From an uncultured Blautia sp. (GTDB lineage Bacteria > Bacillota > Clostridia > Lachnospirales > Lachnospiraceae), in the NCBI GenBank assembly GCA_900539525.1, contig UQCM01000004.1:12502-76501 (forward strand): a DNA stretch of 64,000 nt, given 5' to 3'. The notes beneath the pieces were generated by a model. That model was not told the DNA's origin. It was given only the letters and a program-made list of their open reading frames with translations, and did not search any database. Position numbers and translations under genes: made by a program. Every line of letters begins with the position of its first letter. Within the stretch, counting starts at the first letter, position 1. Shown piece by piece: positions 9,221 through 17,304 of this stretch.

Positions 9221-9310
9221 GTTACTATTCATACGTCAGACAGTTCGACGTGTTTTTTGCGAGTGCAGTGAAGCGGAAGCTACGTAAAAACCCGGGAGTA
9301 ACCGCATCCC
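9221..9310. repeat. R4 repeat, left-end copy
   Basis: gttactattcatacgtcaga, followed by gcgagtgcagtgaagcggaag and tacgtaaaaacccg, matches the left half of the complete R4 element at 30048-30203. It fills most of the gap between the divergent GH84 and dpaA genes. Confidence 0.75.
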
Positions 9311-9322
9311 CTCTCTGATGGA

Positions 9323-9350
9323 ACATAACAGGATCCCTGTGCATATAGTA
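9323..9350 (+). promoter_or_regulatory. Candidate sigma-K promoter of dpaAB
   Basis: AC (9323-9324), 17 bases, then CATATAGTA (9342-9350), which fits the AC/CATANNNTA pattern of mother-cell sigma-K promoters. The spoVF operon is sigma-K dependent in Bacillus subtilis, which supports the assignment. The match is short. Confidence 0.42.
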
Positions 9351-9399
9351 ATGATGGTTACCGCTTAGAAAACTGTTTTATGGAAGGTATTTCTCCTGT

Positions 9400-10308
9400 A
9401 TGATTTCTCAAACTTTTGATTTTTCTGTCATCGGCGGCGATATGCGTCAGGTGTATATTGCCCGGAAGCTTCTCGATGCGGGATACCGGGTCTGCTGTTT
9501 CTCCCTGTGCAATTCTTCAGACGCTGACGCTTCTGAACACAGCCATACATCCTTTCACGTATCTGAGACCCTGATGGATGCCGTCCGCCTGTCCCATACC
9601 GTCATTGCACCAGTCCCTCTGTCCATAGACGGAAGCAGTCTGAACACAAAAACAGGCAGTATTTCACTGGATGATCTTGCTGACTGTCTGCGAAGCGGCC
9701 AATGCCTCTTCGCCGGATGTATTCCCGGGGCATTTTCATCTGCTCTTTCCCGGAAAAACATCAGCGTCATGGACTTTATGAACAGCGAAGAGCTCGCCCT
9801 GTATAATTCCATTGCCACTGCCGAAGGTGCTGTTGCAGAAGCCATCTGCCAGAGTCCGCGAAACCTTCATGGCAGCCGCTGCCTGATCCTTGGATATGGA
9901 AAATGCGCAAAAACACTTGCATCCCTGCTGAAAGGACTTCACTGTCAGGTCCATGTATGTGCAAGAAACAGGGTACAGCAGGCCGAGGCGGCTATTTTCT
10001 CGGATGGTGTATATGATCTGCATCAGTTAAAGCAGGCACTGAAGGAATCTGACTTTATTTTCAATACGGTTCCCGCCCTGCTGCTGGACCGGGAAATGCT
10101 AAGCCTTGTCAGACCGTACGCCTGCATCCTTGACCTGGCATCCGCCCCCGGAGGTACCGATTTCGCCGAAGCGCAAAGGCTCGGGCTTTCTGCCCGCCTG
10201 ATGCCCGGACTGCCGGGGCGTTATGCTCCGGAATCCTCCGCTGAGGCTATCGTCGATCTGATTATTCATGAAGAAAACGCAATAAGGAGGGAATCTTTAT
10301 GTCATTAA
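9400..10308 (+). CDS. dpaA: Dipicolinate synthase subunit A
   Basis: Catalyses, together with DpaB, the oxidation of dihydrodipicolinate to dipicolinic acid in the mother cell during sporulation. The 302-aa protein has two Rossmann-like halves. The N-terminal half opens with FSVIGGDMRQVYIARKL, and the C-terminal half carries the nucleotide-binding CLILGYGKCAKTLA (about 167-180). A conserved LDLASAPGGTDF follows near residue 245. This matches SpoVFA/DpaA in length and motifs. The ribosome site is modest (GGAAGG about 12 bases before ATG). The reading frame overlaps dpaB by 10 bases, indicating coupled translation. A sigma-K-like promoter lies about 50 bases upstream. Confidence 0.95.
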   Translation: MISQTFDFSVIGGDMRQVYIARKLLDAGYRVCCFSLCNSSDADASEHSHTSFHVSETLMDAVRLSHTVIAPVPLSIDGSSLNTKTGSISLDDLADCLRSGQCLFAGCIPGAFSSALSRKNISVMDFMNSEELALYNSIATAEGAVAEAICQSPRNLHGSRCLILGYGKCAKTLASLLKGLHCQVHVCARNRVQQAEAAIFSDGVYDLHQLKQALKESDFIFNTVPALLLDREMLSLVRPYACILDLASAPGGTDFAEAQRLGLSARLMPGLPGRYAPESSAEAIVDLIIHEENAIRRESLCH

Positions 10309-10877
10309 AAGGAAAAAAAATCGGTGTTGCATTCACCGGCTCTTTCTGCACCTGGGAGCTGGCATTTACGGGACTTCGCAGTCTGTCGGATGAAGGTGCT
10401 GAAATACAGACCATCTTTTCCGATGCCTCTCAATCTATCGACAGCCGTTTCGGTCGTGCCGATGCGTTTCTGGAGGAGGCTGCACGCATTACCGGAAAAC
10501 CGCCCATACGGACCATCGCCCAGGCGGAACCCATCGGTCCCGGAAGCCTTCTGGATATTCTGGTCATCCTTCCCTGTACCGGAAACACTCTGGCAAAGCT
10601 TGCAAACGGAATCACGGACTCTCCGGTACTGATGGCAGCCAAGGCACACCTGAGAAATGAAAAGCCTCTTGTTCTTTCGATTTCTACGAATGATGCACTT
10701 GGTATGAATATGAAGAACATCGGACTGCTTCTCAATGCAAAGCACATTTTTTTCGTGCCTTTTGGGCAGGATAATCCTGTGAAAAAACCAAATTCCATGA
10801 CAGCGCACACAGAATTTCTGATTCCATCCATTGAATCTGCTCTTGAAGGACGCCAGTTCCAGCCTGTCATCTGCTGA
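10299..10877 (+). CDS. dpaB: Dipicolinate synthase subunit B (flavoprotein)
   Basis: The flavoprotein-family partner of DpaA; both are needed for dipicolinate, the major spore-core solute. The 192-aa sequence starts SLKGKKIGVAFTGSFCTWEL, the phosphate-loop region of the family. It carries LVILPCTGNTLAKLANGITD in the middle and FVPFGQDNP near the end. GGAGGG stands before the ATG inside the end of dpaA. A GC-rich hairpin follows the stop, closing a two-gene operon before asnB. Confidence 0.95.
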   Translation: MSLKGKKIGVAFTGSFCTWELAFTGLRSLSDEGAEIQTIFSDASQSIDSRFGRADAFLEEAARITGKPPIRTIAQAEPIGPGSLLDILVILPCTGNTLAKLANGITDSPVLMAAKAHLRNEKPLVLSISTNDALGMNMKNIGLLLNAKHIFFVPFGQDNPVKKPNSMTAHTEFLIPSIESALEGRQFQPVIC

Positions 10878-10880
10878 ATA

Positions 10881-10912
10881 CCTTCCGCCCGGCGGAAGTC
10901 TTACTATTTTTA
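10881..10912 (+). terminator. Terminator after dpaB
   Basis: A short stem CTTCCGC/GCGGAAG with a tight loop, followed by the T-rich tcttactattttt, four bases after the dpaB stop. Confidence 0.6.
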
Positions 10913-10942
10913 CAACCGTTTACAAAGAAAGGAGAAATCTGC

Positions 10943-12796
10943 ATGTGCGGAATCGCAGGATTTTGCAATCCCTTTATCTCATATGAAAAAGAAAGAACAC
11001 GCTGGCTGCCTGTTCTGGAAGAAATGAACCGCTCTTTGAAGCACCGCGGCCCGGATGATGAAGGAACTTATCTCAGACAGGGCTGTGCGCTGGCGCATGT
11101 CCGACTGAAAATCATTGACCTGGTGACAGGTCATCAGCCCATGACCTGCCAGACACCCGAAGGGGAATGTACCATTGTCTATAACGGGGAGATCTACAAT
11201 ATGCCCGAGTTAAAGGCGGAACTTCGAATGGAGGGCGTCAGCTTCCAGACATCCAGCGACACAGAGGTGATCCTGCAGGGCTATCTGAATCATGGCGCAG
11301 ATTATGTCCGAAAGCTGAACGGTATCTTCGCTTTCGCCATCTGGGACTCCCGCACGGAAGAACTGTTTCTCTTCCGTGACCGGCTGGGCGTGAAGCCGCT
11401 CTTCTACACACTGGCGGACCATACCCTTGTATTTTCCTCGGAAATCAAGGGCCTGTTTGCCTATCCCGGCATAACACCTGCCATCGACCGGGACGGTCTG
11501 TGTGAGATCTTCGCGCTCGGTCCGGCAAAGACCTACGGCAAAGGTGTATTTCGTGGGGTCCTGGAGGTTCTTCCCGGTTACTTCCTGTGTCTGAACCGTG
11601 AGGGACTTCATTCCCATGCCTACTGGACACTAAAGAGCCGCCCTCATACGGACAGCTTTGAGGAAACCGTTGCCCATACCTCCTGGCTGATCCGGGATTC
11701 TGTGAAAAAGCAGATGCTCTCCGATATTCCCATCAGCACCTTTCTCTCCGGTGGTGTGGACAGCAGTCTCGTCACTGCCATCTGCGCCAGGGAGCTGCAT
11801 CGCCAGGGAAAGAAGCTGAATACCTTTTCTTTTGACTTTCATGATAACAGTAAATATTTTCGCTCAAATTCGTTCCAGCCGGGTGAGGATCGTCCGTGGG
11901 TGGAAAAAATGGTGGACTGGTCCGGAACGAACCATCATTTTCTGGAATGCAGCAATGAGGATCAGTATGCATATCTGTTCAGGGCGGTCGATGCCCGCGA
12001 CCTTCCCTGTATGGCTGATATTGAGTCATCCATGCTTTATTTCTGTACCTGCGTCAAGCCTTACAACACGGTGACCCTAACCGGGGAATGTGCGGATGAG
12101 ATTTTTGGCGGATATCCCTGGTTTCATTCAAAAGAAGCTTTTGACAGCAGGCTTTTCCCCTGGACTCCCGGTATGGAGCCCCGGAAGGTCCTGCTTTCTG
12201 ATGAGCTTCTTCACGAGCTTCCGCTGGAGGAATATGCGCTGGCTGCCTGTGAGCGTACGATTCGGGAAACGCCTGTACTTGCGGAAGATTCTGCACAGGA
12301 GAAGCGGCGCAGGGAGATTTCCTATCTGAATCTGCGATGGTTCATGGCTACACTTTTAGACCGCATGGACCGTACCAGTATGTATGCCTCCCTGGAGGCC
12401 CGTGTTCCTCTGGCTGACCATCGCATCGTAGAATATCTGTGGAATGTTCCATGGGAAATGAAAAGTCATGGGGGAATTGTGAAGTCGCTGCTGCGGCATG
12501 CAGGCGCGGACTTTCTGCCGGAAGAGATCCTCTGGCGGCGCAAGAGTCCTTATCCGAAGACTTATGATCCGGCTTATGAGAGGATGCTGGGTGAACGGCT
12601 GAAGGAAGTGATCTCGGATCCTCACGCACCTGTGCGCAGGCTTCTGGATGTACGGAAGGTGCAGGCGTTTGTTGACAGCCCTTCTGATTATGGAAAGCCC
12701 TGGTACGGGCAGCTGATGGCGGGGCCGCAGATGATGGCGTATATGCTTCAGATCAATTACTGGCTGGAGAAATACGGGGTGCAGATCTGTATGTAA
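10943..12796 (+). CDS. asnB: Asparagine synthase (glutamine-hydrolysing)
   Basis: Makes asparagine from aspartate, glutamine and ATP. The N-terminal class II glutaminase domain (about 2-200) exposes the catalytic Cys2 in MCGIAGFC. It also has HRGPDDEG, IVYNGEIYN and SSDTEVILQGY. The synthetase domain (about 235-560) has the ATP pyrophosphatase loop LSGGVDSSL and the Asp-rich LTGECADEIFGGYPW. At 617 aa it matches the AsnB/AsnO group. ATG after AGGAGAAATCTGC. It stands alone between the dpaB terminator and the R3 palindrome. Confidence 0.96.
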   Translation: MCGIAGFCNPFISYEKERTRWLPVLEEMNRSLKHRGPDDEGTYLRQGCALAHVRLKIIDLVTGHQPMTCQTPEGECTIVYNGEIYNMPELKAELRMEGVSFQTSSDTEVILQGYLNHGADYVRKLNGIFAFAIWDSRTEELFLFRDRLGVKPLFYTLADHTLVFSSEIKGLFAYPGITPAIDRDGLCEIFALGPAKTYGKGVFRGVLEVLPGYFLCLNREGLHSHAYWTLKSRPHTDSFEETVAHTSWLIRDSVKKQMLSDIPISTFLSGGVDSSLVTAICARELHRQGKKLNTFSFDFHDNSKYFRSNSFQPGEDRPWVEKMVDWSGTNHHFLECSNEDQYAYLFRAVDARDLPCMADIESSMLYFCTCVKPYNTVTLTGECADEIFGGYPWFHSKEAFDSRLFPWTPGMEPRKVLLSDELLHELPLEEYALAACERTIRETPVLAEDSAQEKRRREISYLNLRWFMATLLDRMDRTSMYASLEARVPLADHRIVEYLWNVPWEMKSHGGIVKSLLRHAGADFLPEEILWRRKSPYPKTYDPAYERMLGERLKEVISDPHAPVRRLLDVRKVQAFVDSPSDYGKPWYGQLMAGPQMMAYMLQINYWLEKYGVQICM

Positions 12797-12816
12797 AGAT
12801 TTGGATTTCGCAGGAC

Positions 12817-13089
12817 GCGGGTGAGGCGGCTTCTGTTACACGCAAACCTGGGGCAACGCTCCGGTGAACTAACTTCAACATAGGAAACGCTCTTTAAGCG
12901 TTTCCTATGTTGTCGCGGTGGTCGTCGAGTGGACATGTGAACATGTCCGTTCGACTCGTCACTCGCGCAAACTCCGACTAAGACGCTCAGGAAAGCCTTC
13001 GCGCCTAAGTCTGCGTAGGAAGTGGATTTCACCTGCGCTAAAAGCGCCCCTGAAATGGTTTGCTTAGTAACAGAAGCCGCCTCACCCGC
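12817..13089. repeat. R3 nested palindromic element, long form (273 bp)
   Basis: The outer arms are 23-base inverted repeats (12817-12839 and 13067-13089): GCGGGTGAGGCGG..., reading into CTTCTGTTAC. Inside is a core gttacacgcaaacc...ggtttgcttagtaac and a GGGGC/GCCCC stem. Two further hairpins sit in the loop: a 15-bp AACATAGGAAACGCT stem near 12877-12911 and GTCGAGTGGACATG/CATGTCCGTTCGAC near 12925-12957. The core recurs at 50903-51002 with different arms. The element lies between the convergent asnB and RibD-like genes, where a terminator is expected. Confidence 0.85.
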
Positions 13090-13147
13090 TGTGTATTAAA
13101 GACATTTAAGTACGCCTTGGCATACTTGCTGTAATGAGCCTTTTATC

Positions 13148-13218
13148 TGCTGTCTAATACTGAACAGCAGATATGAGTTGCCCGACAAATGAGCCTTTCC
13201 ATTTGTCCCCTGGCTCAT
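13148..13218. repeat. Short palindromes and R5 motif (atgagttgcccgacaaatga)
   Basis: A TCTGCTGT/ACAGCAGA hairpin (13148-13171) is followed by an ATGAG...CTCAT palindrome with inner ACAAAT/ATTTGT. The string tatgagttgcccgacaaatg recurs at 18398-18424. It completes the gene-free stretch between asnB and the RibD-like gene. Confidence 0.6.
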
Positions 13219-13241
13219 GCTTATTTTAGATATCATACATT

Positions 13242-13772
13242 TTAGCAGCTGTAAACGACATCGATTACTCCATCAATTTCCCGCACGCTCTGCATGCAGA
13301 GCTGCAGTCCCGGATGGGAACGGTCAAACAGGGGGATTCCGCCGCCTAATACGACCGGCATGATGTTCAGGTGGATCTCATCGATCAGACCGGTGTCCAT
13401 CAGCTGGTTTGCCAGATTGGCGCCGCCGCAGATCCAGATGCCGCCGCCCTCCATTTCTTTTAGCTCCTGCATAAATTTTTCCGGCCGTTTCTGGATAAAT
13501 GCGATGCCCCGCTTATCATCCATTTCATGATGTGTAAATATATAGCTCTTTAGATTCTGATAGGGCCACTCTTCCGGTGAGAGTTCTGTGGTGATCTGCT
13601 GATAGGTATTCATTCCCATCACAACGGTATCTATCCCGGCAATAAATTCATTATATCCGTAATCTTCTCCATTTCCTGAATTTTCTCCTGTCAGTCTGTC
13701 AACTTTTCCATTCTGATCTGCGATGTATCCATCCAGGCTTACCGCAATATATAAAGTCACTTTTCTGCTCAT
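13242..13772 (-). CDS. RibD C-terminal/dihydrofolate reductase-like protein
   Basis: A probable NADPH-dependent reductase of the RibD-C/DHFR fold, 176 aa, substrate unknown. The start MSRKVTLYIAVSLDGYIAD is the family's first strand and loop. It is followed by DTVVMGMNTYQQI, IWICGGANLANQLM (nucleotide-binding GGxxL) and IMPVVLGGGIPLF. Stand-alone proteins of this type are often labelled dihydrofolate reductase family but need not act on folate. Three in-frame ATGs lie within 16 bases (13787, 13781, 13772). The last was chosen because GGAG is well spaced before it. A TTGAGA-17-TACACT promoter lies about 100 bases upstream. Confidence 0.85.
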   Translation of the reverse strand: MSRKVTLYIAVSLDGYIADQNGKVDRLTGENSGNGEDYGYNEFIAGIDTVVMGMNTYQQITTELSPEEWPYQNLKSYIFTHHEMDDKRGIAFIQKRPEKFMQELKEMEGGGIWICGGANLANQLMDTGLIDEIHLNIMPVVLGGGIPLFDRSHPGLQLCMQSVREIDGVIDVVYSC

Positions 13773-13878
13773 AGATTTCATCTCCATTCTCCGCTCCGGA
13801 TGTCCCGGAGCATTTACATTGCTGTTGATCCCCTTTACAGGGCGGTGAACGGTTTCCGCTGCCTGCGCAGCTCGTAAC

Positions 13879-13907
13879 AGTGTACTACAAAACACAGGAT
13901 TTCTCAA
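13879..13907 (-). promoter_or_regulatory. Sigma-A promoter of the RibD-like gene
   Basis: TTGAGA (13902-13907) and TACACT (13879-13884) with 17-base spacing on the minus strand, giving a leader of about 100 nt. Confidence 0.6.
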
Positions 13908-13921
13908 TAGAAAAATGATAA

Positions 13922-14084
13922 GATGCCAGGGTCAAAAGGTCATGATTTTCATGCTTGCATGAAAAATCATGACTCCTTGACCCGCTAAACATGAGAAAGT
14001 AGCCATTTTTCGAAGAAAAATGAGCGGATTTCGAATGTTTTTCGGATTTTGGGAGCGCGATGCGCGGAAAAATCCGAAGGCATC
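13922..14084. repeat. R2 palindromic element, complete copy (163 bp)
   Basis: Terminal inverted GATGCC/GGCATC enclose three hairpins. The first is GTCATGA...TCATGAC (13939-13974) within GGGTC/GACCC. The second is a gccatttttc/gaaaaatgagc stem. The third is TTTTCGGATTT with gcgcg, matched by gcgcggaaaaatccgaa. It nearly duplicates 27132-27297. The third hairpin and right end lie just before the P-type ATPase gene. Confidence 0.88.
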
Positions 14085-14136
14085 ATATTTTTCATCGGGA
14101 GGCATATATTTTCTTAACGGAAAGGGGGACAAGTGC

Positions 14137-16743
14137 ATGACAAACCAAACGCCCATACGGTCAGACAACAGGCGTGGACAAAATCTGCTGGAGGAGGCAA
14201 AGCAGGCCACGCCAATCGGTACTTTTTTTGAGCAGCTGAAGGATCCTCTGATCTACACGCTTCTGGCGGCTGCTGTGATTTCTACTCTGTTAGGTGAGAT
14301 CGGTGATACGACGATTATTCTTGTAGTTATATTTGTAAATGCTGTGATCGGTGTGATCCAGGAGGGAAAGGCAAGACGTGCCCTGGAGGCACTGAAGGAA
14401 CTGACGAGTCCTACTGCGCTCGTTGATCTGGATGGTGTCCCCACAGAGATTCCGGCAAGGGACCTGATCGTCGGAGATAAGGTATATCTGGAAGCGGGGC
14501 GGCAGGTGCCTGCGGACCTTCTGCTGACCTCTGTGACGGATCTGAAGATTGAGGAGTCCGCACTGACCGGTGAATCACTGCCTGTGGAAAAAGATCTTCG
14601 GTCTGAAAATAAGGCATTTATGTCTACGAATGTCACTTACGGAAAAGGGGAGGGCACGGTGACGGCCATCGGCATGGATACGGAAATCGGAAAGATCGCC
14701 AGACTTATCAGTGAAGCGCCATCTCAGATGACACCTCTTCAGAAGCGGCTGGGAGATCTGGGAAAGCTCTTAAGCATCGTCTCTGTTTTTCTGTGTATGA
14801 TGCTCTTTTTCATTGCCCTTCTTCAAAAAAGAGATGTGATGGAGATGCTTATTACGGCAATCTCGCTGGCTGTGGCTGCCGTACCGGAAGGACTTCCGGC
14901 CGTGGTCACCATGGTTCTGGCTCTGAGCGTTTCCCGCATGGTAAAAGTAAACACCATCGTGAAGCGGCTGCCAAGTGTCGAGACCCTTGGTTCGGTCAGT
15001 GTTGTCTGTTCGGATAAGACGGGTACGCTTACGCAGAATAAAATGTCTGTCAGTCTGTGCTATACCAACGGAGAGCTTCTGGAGGTCTCTGCTCTGAACT
15101 CCTCTTCGAATGAGCATTTTCTGAACGGATTTCTGCTTTGCAACGATGCGGTCGCCTCTGAGAAAACACGGCTTGGGGATCCCACGGAGCTGGCTCTTCT
15201 GGATATGGGCAGCCTCTGCCATCTGTCCGTGGAACCGTTAAAGCAACGCCTTCCCCGTATACGGGAGATTCCTTTCAGCTCCGAGCGCAAGATGATGACG
15301 ACGCTCCACAAAAACGGTTCTTCCACCGTCTCCTATACAAAAGGGTCACCCGATGATATCCTGGCAGGATGCAGTCAGATTCTGCTGGGCGGGAAGATCC
15401 GTCCCCTGACGGCCGGACACCGCACGGATATCCGCCGCATGCTGGACAAGCTGTCCTCACGGGCTCTGCGTGTTCTGGCTCTCGCCATGCGGACCGGGGA
15501 TCAGACACCGCAGGAGAAGGACATGATTTTTCTGGGGCTGGCAGGCATGAAGGATCCTGTCCGTCCGGAAGCGGCACAGGCTGTACATGAATTCAAACGG
15601 GCCGGTGTACGCACCGTGATGATCACCGGTGACCGGATCGATACCGCCCTGGCTATTGCGAGGGAGCTGGGGATTGCTTCTGAAAAGCATGAATGCATGA
15701 CGGGAAAGGAGCTGGAGAAGCTGTCAGCTCCCGAGCTGGCTGCCGCTGCCGCACGCACAAATGTCTATGCCCATGTCTCTCCGGAGCACAAGATGCGGAT
15801 CGTGGAAGCCCTGAAATCCTCCGGGAAGATCGTTGCCATGACAGGAGACGGTGTGAATGACGCTCCCTCCCTGAAGACCGCCGATGTGGGCATTGCCATG
15901 GGAATTACCGGAACCGATGTTGCCAAAAATGCAGCCGATCTGGTACTGACGGATGATAATTTCGCCACGATTGCAAAGGCCATTGCCGCAGGAAGAGGCA
16001 TTTATGAAAACATCAGGAAATCCGTGCTTTTTCTGCTTTCTTCTAATTTTGGCGAGATCATTACCATGCTTTTTGCCATCCTGCTGGGGCTGGCATCCCC
16101 GCTGAAGCCTTCCCACATCCTCTGGATCAACCTGATCACGGATTCTCTTCCGGCTCTGGCACTGGGAATCGACTGCAGCCGCCGTACCCGCTTTATGGAC
16201 CGGCCGCCCCGTCCGAAAAATGAAAGCCTCTTTGCAGAGGGAGGTCTTTCCTGTACTCTCCTGTACGGCTGCCTGATCGCCTTTATCAGCATGACGGCAT
16301 TTCTGCAGCTCCCCGTCAGTATCCTGCTGGCAGAACATCAGAAGATCACTCTTGGCTCTCTGCAGCTCCTTCTAAGAGACAGTGATCTGCTGGCCCGGTC
16401 ACAGACCTATGCCTTTACCGTACTGGGAATTACCCAGCTCTTTCACGCCATCGGCATGAGAGATGTAACGACCTCCTTTTTCCGGATGGATCACCTGTCC
16501 AACAAGCTGATGGTCACTGCCTTTTTTGCCGGTATCGGACTGCAGCTTCTGGTGACGGAGATTCCTTACTTTATTCAGGTATTCGGAACCAGCCATCTTA
16601 CCCTGCCCGAATGGGGACAGATGATTCTCCTGGCTTCCATGCCGCTTCTGGTTCATGAGCTGCTGATCCTGCTTGGCAAAGCTCTGGCTCATACGGAATC
16701 CCCGACTGCCGGACCGGGAACCAGTCCTGCTGTTTCTGAATAA
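14137..16743 (+). CDS. P-type ATPase, P2A (calcium-type) cation transporter with short N-terminus
   Basis: An ATP-driven cation pump in the cell membrane, 868 aa. The actuator motif is LTGES, the phosphorylation site is CSDKTGTLTQNK, the M4 helix has AVPEGLPAVV, and the hinge is MTGDGVNDAPSLKTADVGIA. These fit the P2A group of Ca2+ (or Mn2+) pumps. The C-terminal membrane bundle has about six hydrophobic segments. The protein begins inside what is normally the N-terminal domain, at RRGQNLLEEAKQ before FFEQLKDPLIY. About 40 residues are therefore missing compared with usual homologues. R2 lies directly upstream. The ATG at 14137 follows AAAGGGGGAC; the in-frame extension is R2 sequence. Activity of the shortened form is uncertain. 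Confidence 0.88.
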   Translation: MTNQTPIRSDNRRGQNLLEEAKQATPIGTFFEQLKDPLIYTLLAAAVISTLLGEIGDTTIILVVIFVNAVIGVIQEGKARRALEALKELTSPTALVDLDGVPTEIPARDLIVGDKVYLEAGRQVPADLLLTSVTDLKIEESALTGESLPVEKDLRSENKAFMSTNVTYGKGEGTVTAIGMDTEIGKIARLISEAPSQMTPLQKRLGDLGKLLSIVSVFLCMMLFFIALLQKRDVMEMLITAISLAVAAVPEGLPAVVTMVLALSVSRMVKVNTIVKRLPSVETLGSVSVVCSDKTGTLTQNKMSVSLCYTNGELLEVSALNSSSNEHFLNGFLLCNDAVASEKTRLGDPTELALLDMGSLCHLSVEPLKQRLPRIREIPFSSERKMMTTLHKNGSSTVSYTKGSPDDILAGCSQILLGGKIRPLTAGHRTDIRRMLDKLSSRALRVLALAMRTGDQTPQEKDMIFLGLAGMKDPVRPEAAQAVHEFKRAGVRTVMITGDRIDTALAIARELGIASEKHECMTGKELEKLSAPELAAAAARTNVYAHVSPEHKMRIVEALKSSGKIVAMTGDGVNDAPSLKTADVGIAMGITGTDVAKNAADLVLTDDNFATIAKAIAAGRGIYENIRKSVLFLLSSNFGEIITMLFAILLGLASPLKPSHILWINLITDSLPALALGIDCSRRTRFMDRPPRPKNESLFAEGGLSCTLLYGCLIAFISMTAFLQLPVSILLAEHQKITLGSLQLLLRDSDLLARSQTYAFTVLGITQLFHAIGMRDVTTSFFRMDHLSNKLMVTAFFAGIGLQLLVTEIPYFIQVFGTSHLTLPEWGQMILLASMPLLVHELLILLGKALAHTESPTAGPGTSPAVSE

Positions 16744-16756
16744 GAAAACGGGCATG

Positions 16757-16788
16757 CAAAAAATCCCCCGGTGGTTCTGCCGGGGGAT
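16757..16788 (-). terminator. Strong terminator of the DUF1622 gene
   Basis: An ATCCCCCGG/CCGGGGGAT stem followed, on the minus strand, by TTTTTTGC. It lies between the convergent ATPase and DUF1622 genes and best serves the leftward gene. Confidence 0.85.
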
Positions 16789-16821
16789 GAAACATTCTGA
16801 ATGGTTCCAGACGTTGAACTT

Positions 16822-17148
16822 TTATTCCATATTGATTCCTTTTTCTTCCTCCTTGATCTCCCAGTGGATTAAAAAGGTGAGGGCCGCACGCAGGACGATG
16901 ATTCCTGCCACAATGCTGATCTCTTTCCATTCACGCACCACAACCGTACGCAGCACCTCGCTGCCCAGCTTGAACTCCAGTCCCATGGCCAGACCCTTTG
17001 CCAGTGCGATCCTTGTGTCAGGGCATCGGCTCAGATATTTATAAAAGCCTACGATCCCCGACCAGATAATGATCCCTACGCCGATAAACTCAAATAAAAG
17101 AATGGCGGCATTTGCAATATTCTCAAGCATTATTTCCAGAAACTCCAT
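16822..17148 (-). CDS. DUF1622 family membrane protein
   Basis: A 108-aa integral membrane protein of unknown function. There are three hydrophobic segments: about 10-34 (ILLFEFIGVGIIIWSGIVGF), then a charged loop with CPDTRIALAKGLAMGLEFKLG typical of DUF1622, then about 76-96. The family is widespread and no activity is established. The ATG follows an AAAGGAGAAAAGAC site. It is separated from the OGG1-like gene by a miniature R1 repeat. Confidence 0.82.
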   Translation of the reverse strand: MEFLEIMLENIANAAILLFEFIGVGIIIWSGIVGFYKYLSRCPDTRIALAKGLAMGLEFKLGSEVLRTVVVREWKEISIVAGIIVLRAALTFLIHWEIKEEEKGINME

Positions 17149-17173
17149 GTCTTTTCTCCTTTATCTGATGTTG

Positions 17174-17224
17174 GTAACTGTTCAGAGCCTAGCAGAGCAG
17201 TTTTACGAATGGCTCTGAACAATC
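17174..17224. repeat. R1 repeat, miniature copy with both ends
   Basis: GTAACTGTTCAGAGCC and GGCTCTGAACAATC face each other around only about 20 bases, between DUF1622 and the OGG1-like gene. Confidence 0.75.
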
Positions 17225-17304
17225 GCTGATTTTGTACTCTTCGTTCACAACGGTTCCTGTATCGTAACTGCTGCAAACCCGGATTTATCCGCACCGCTTT
17301 CTTT

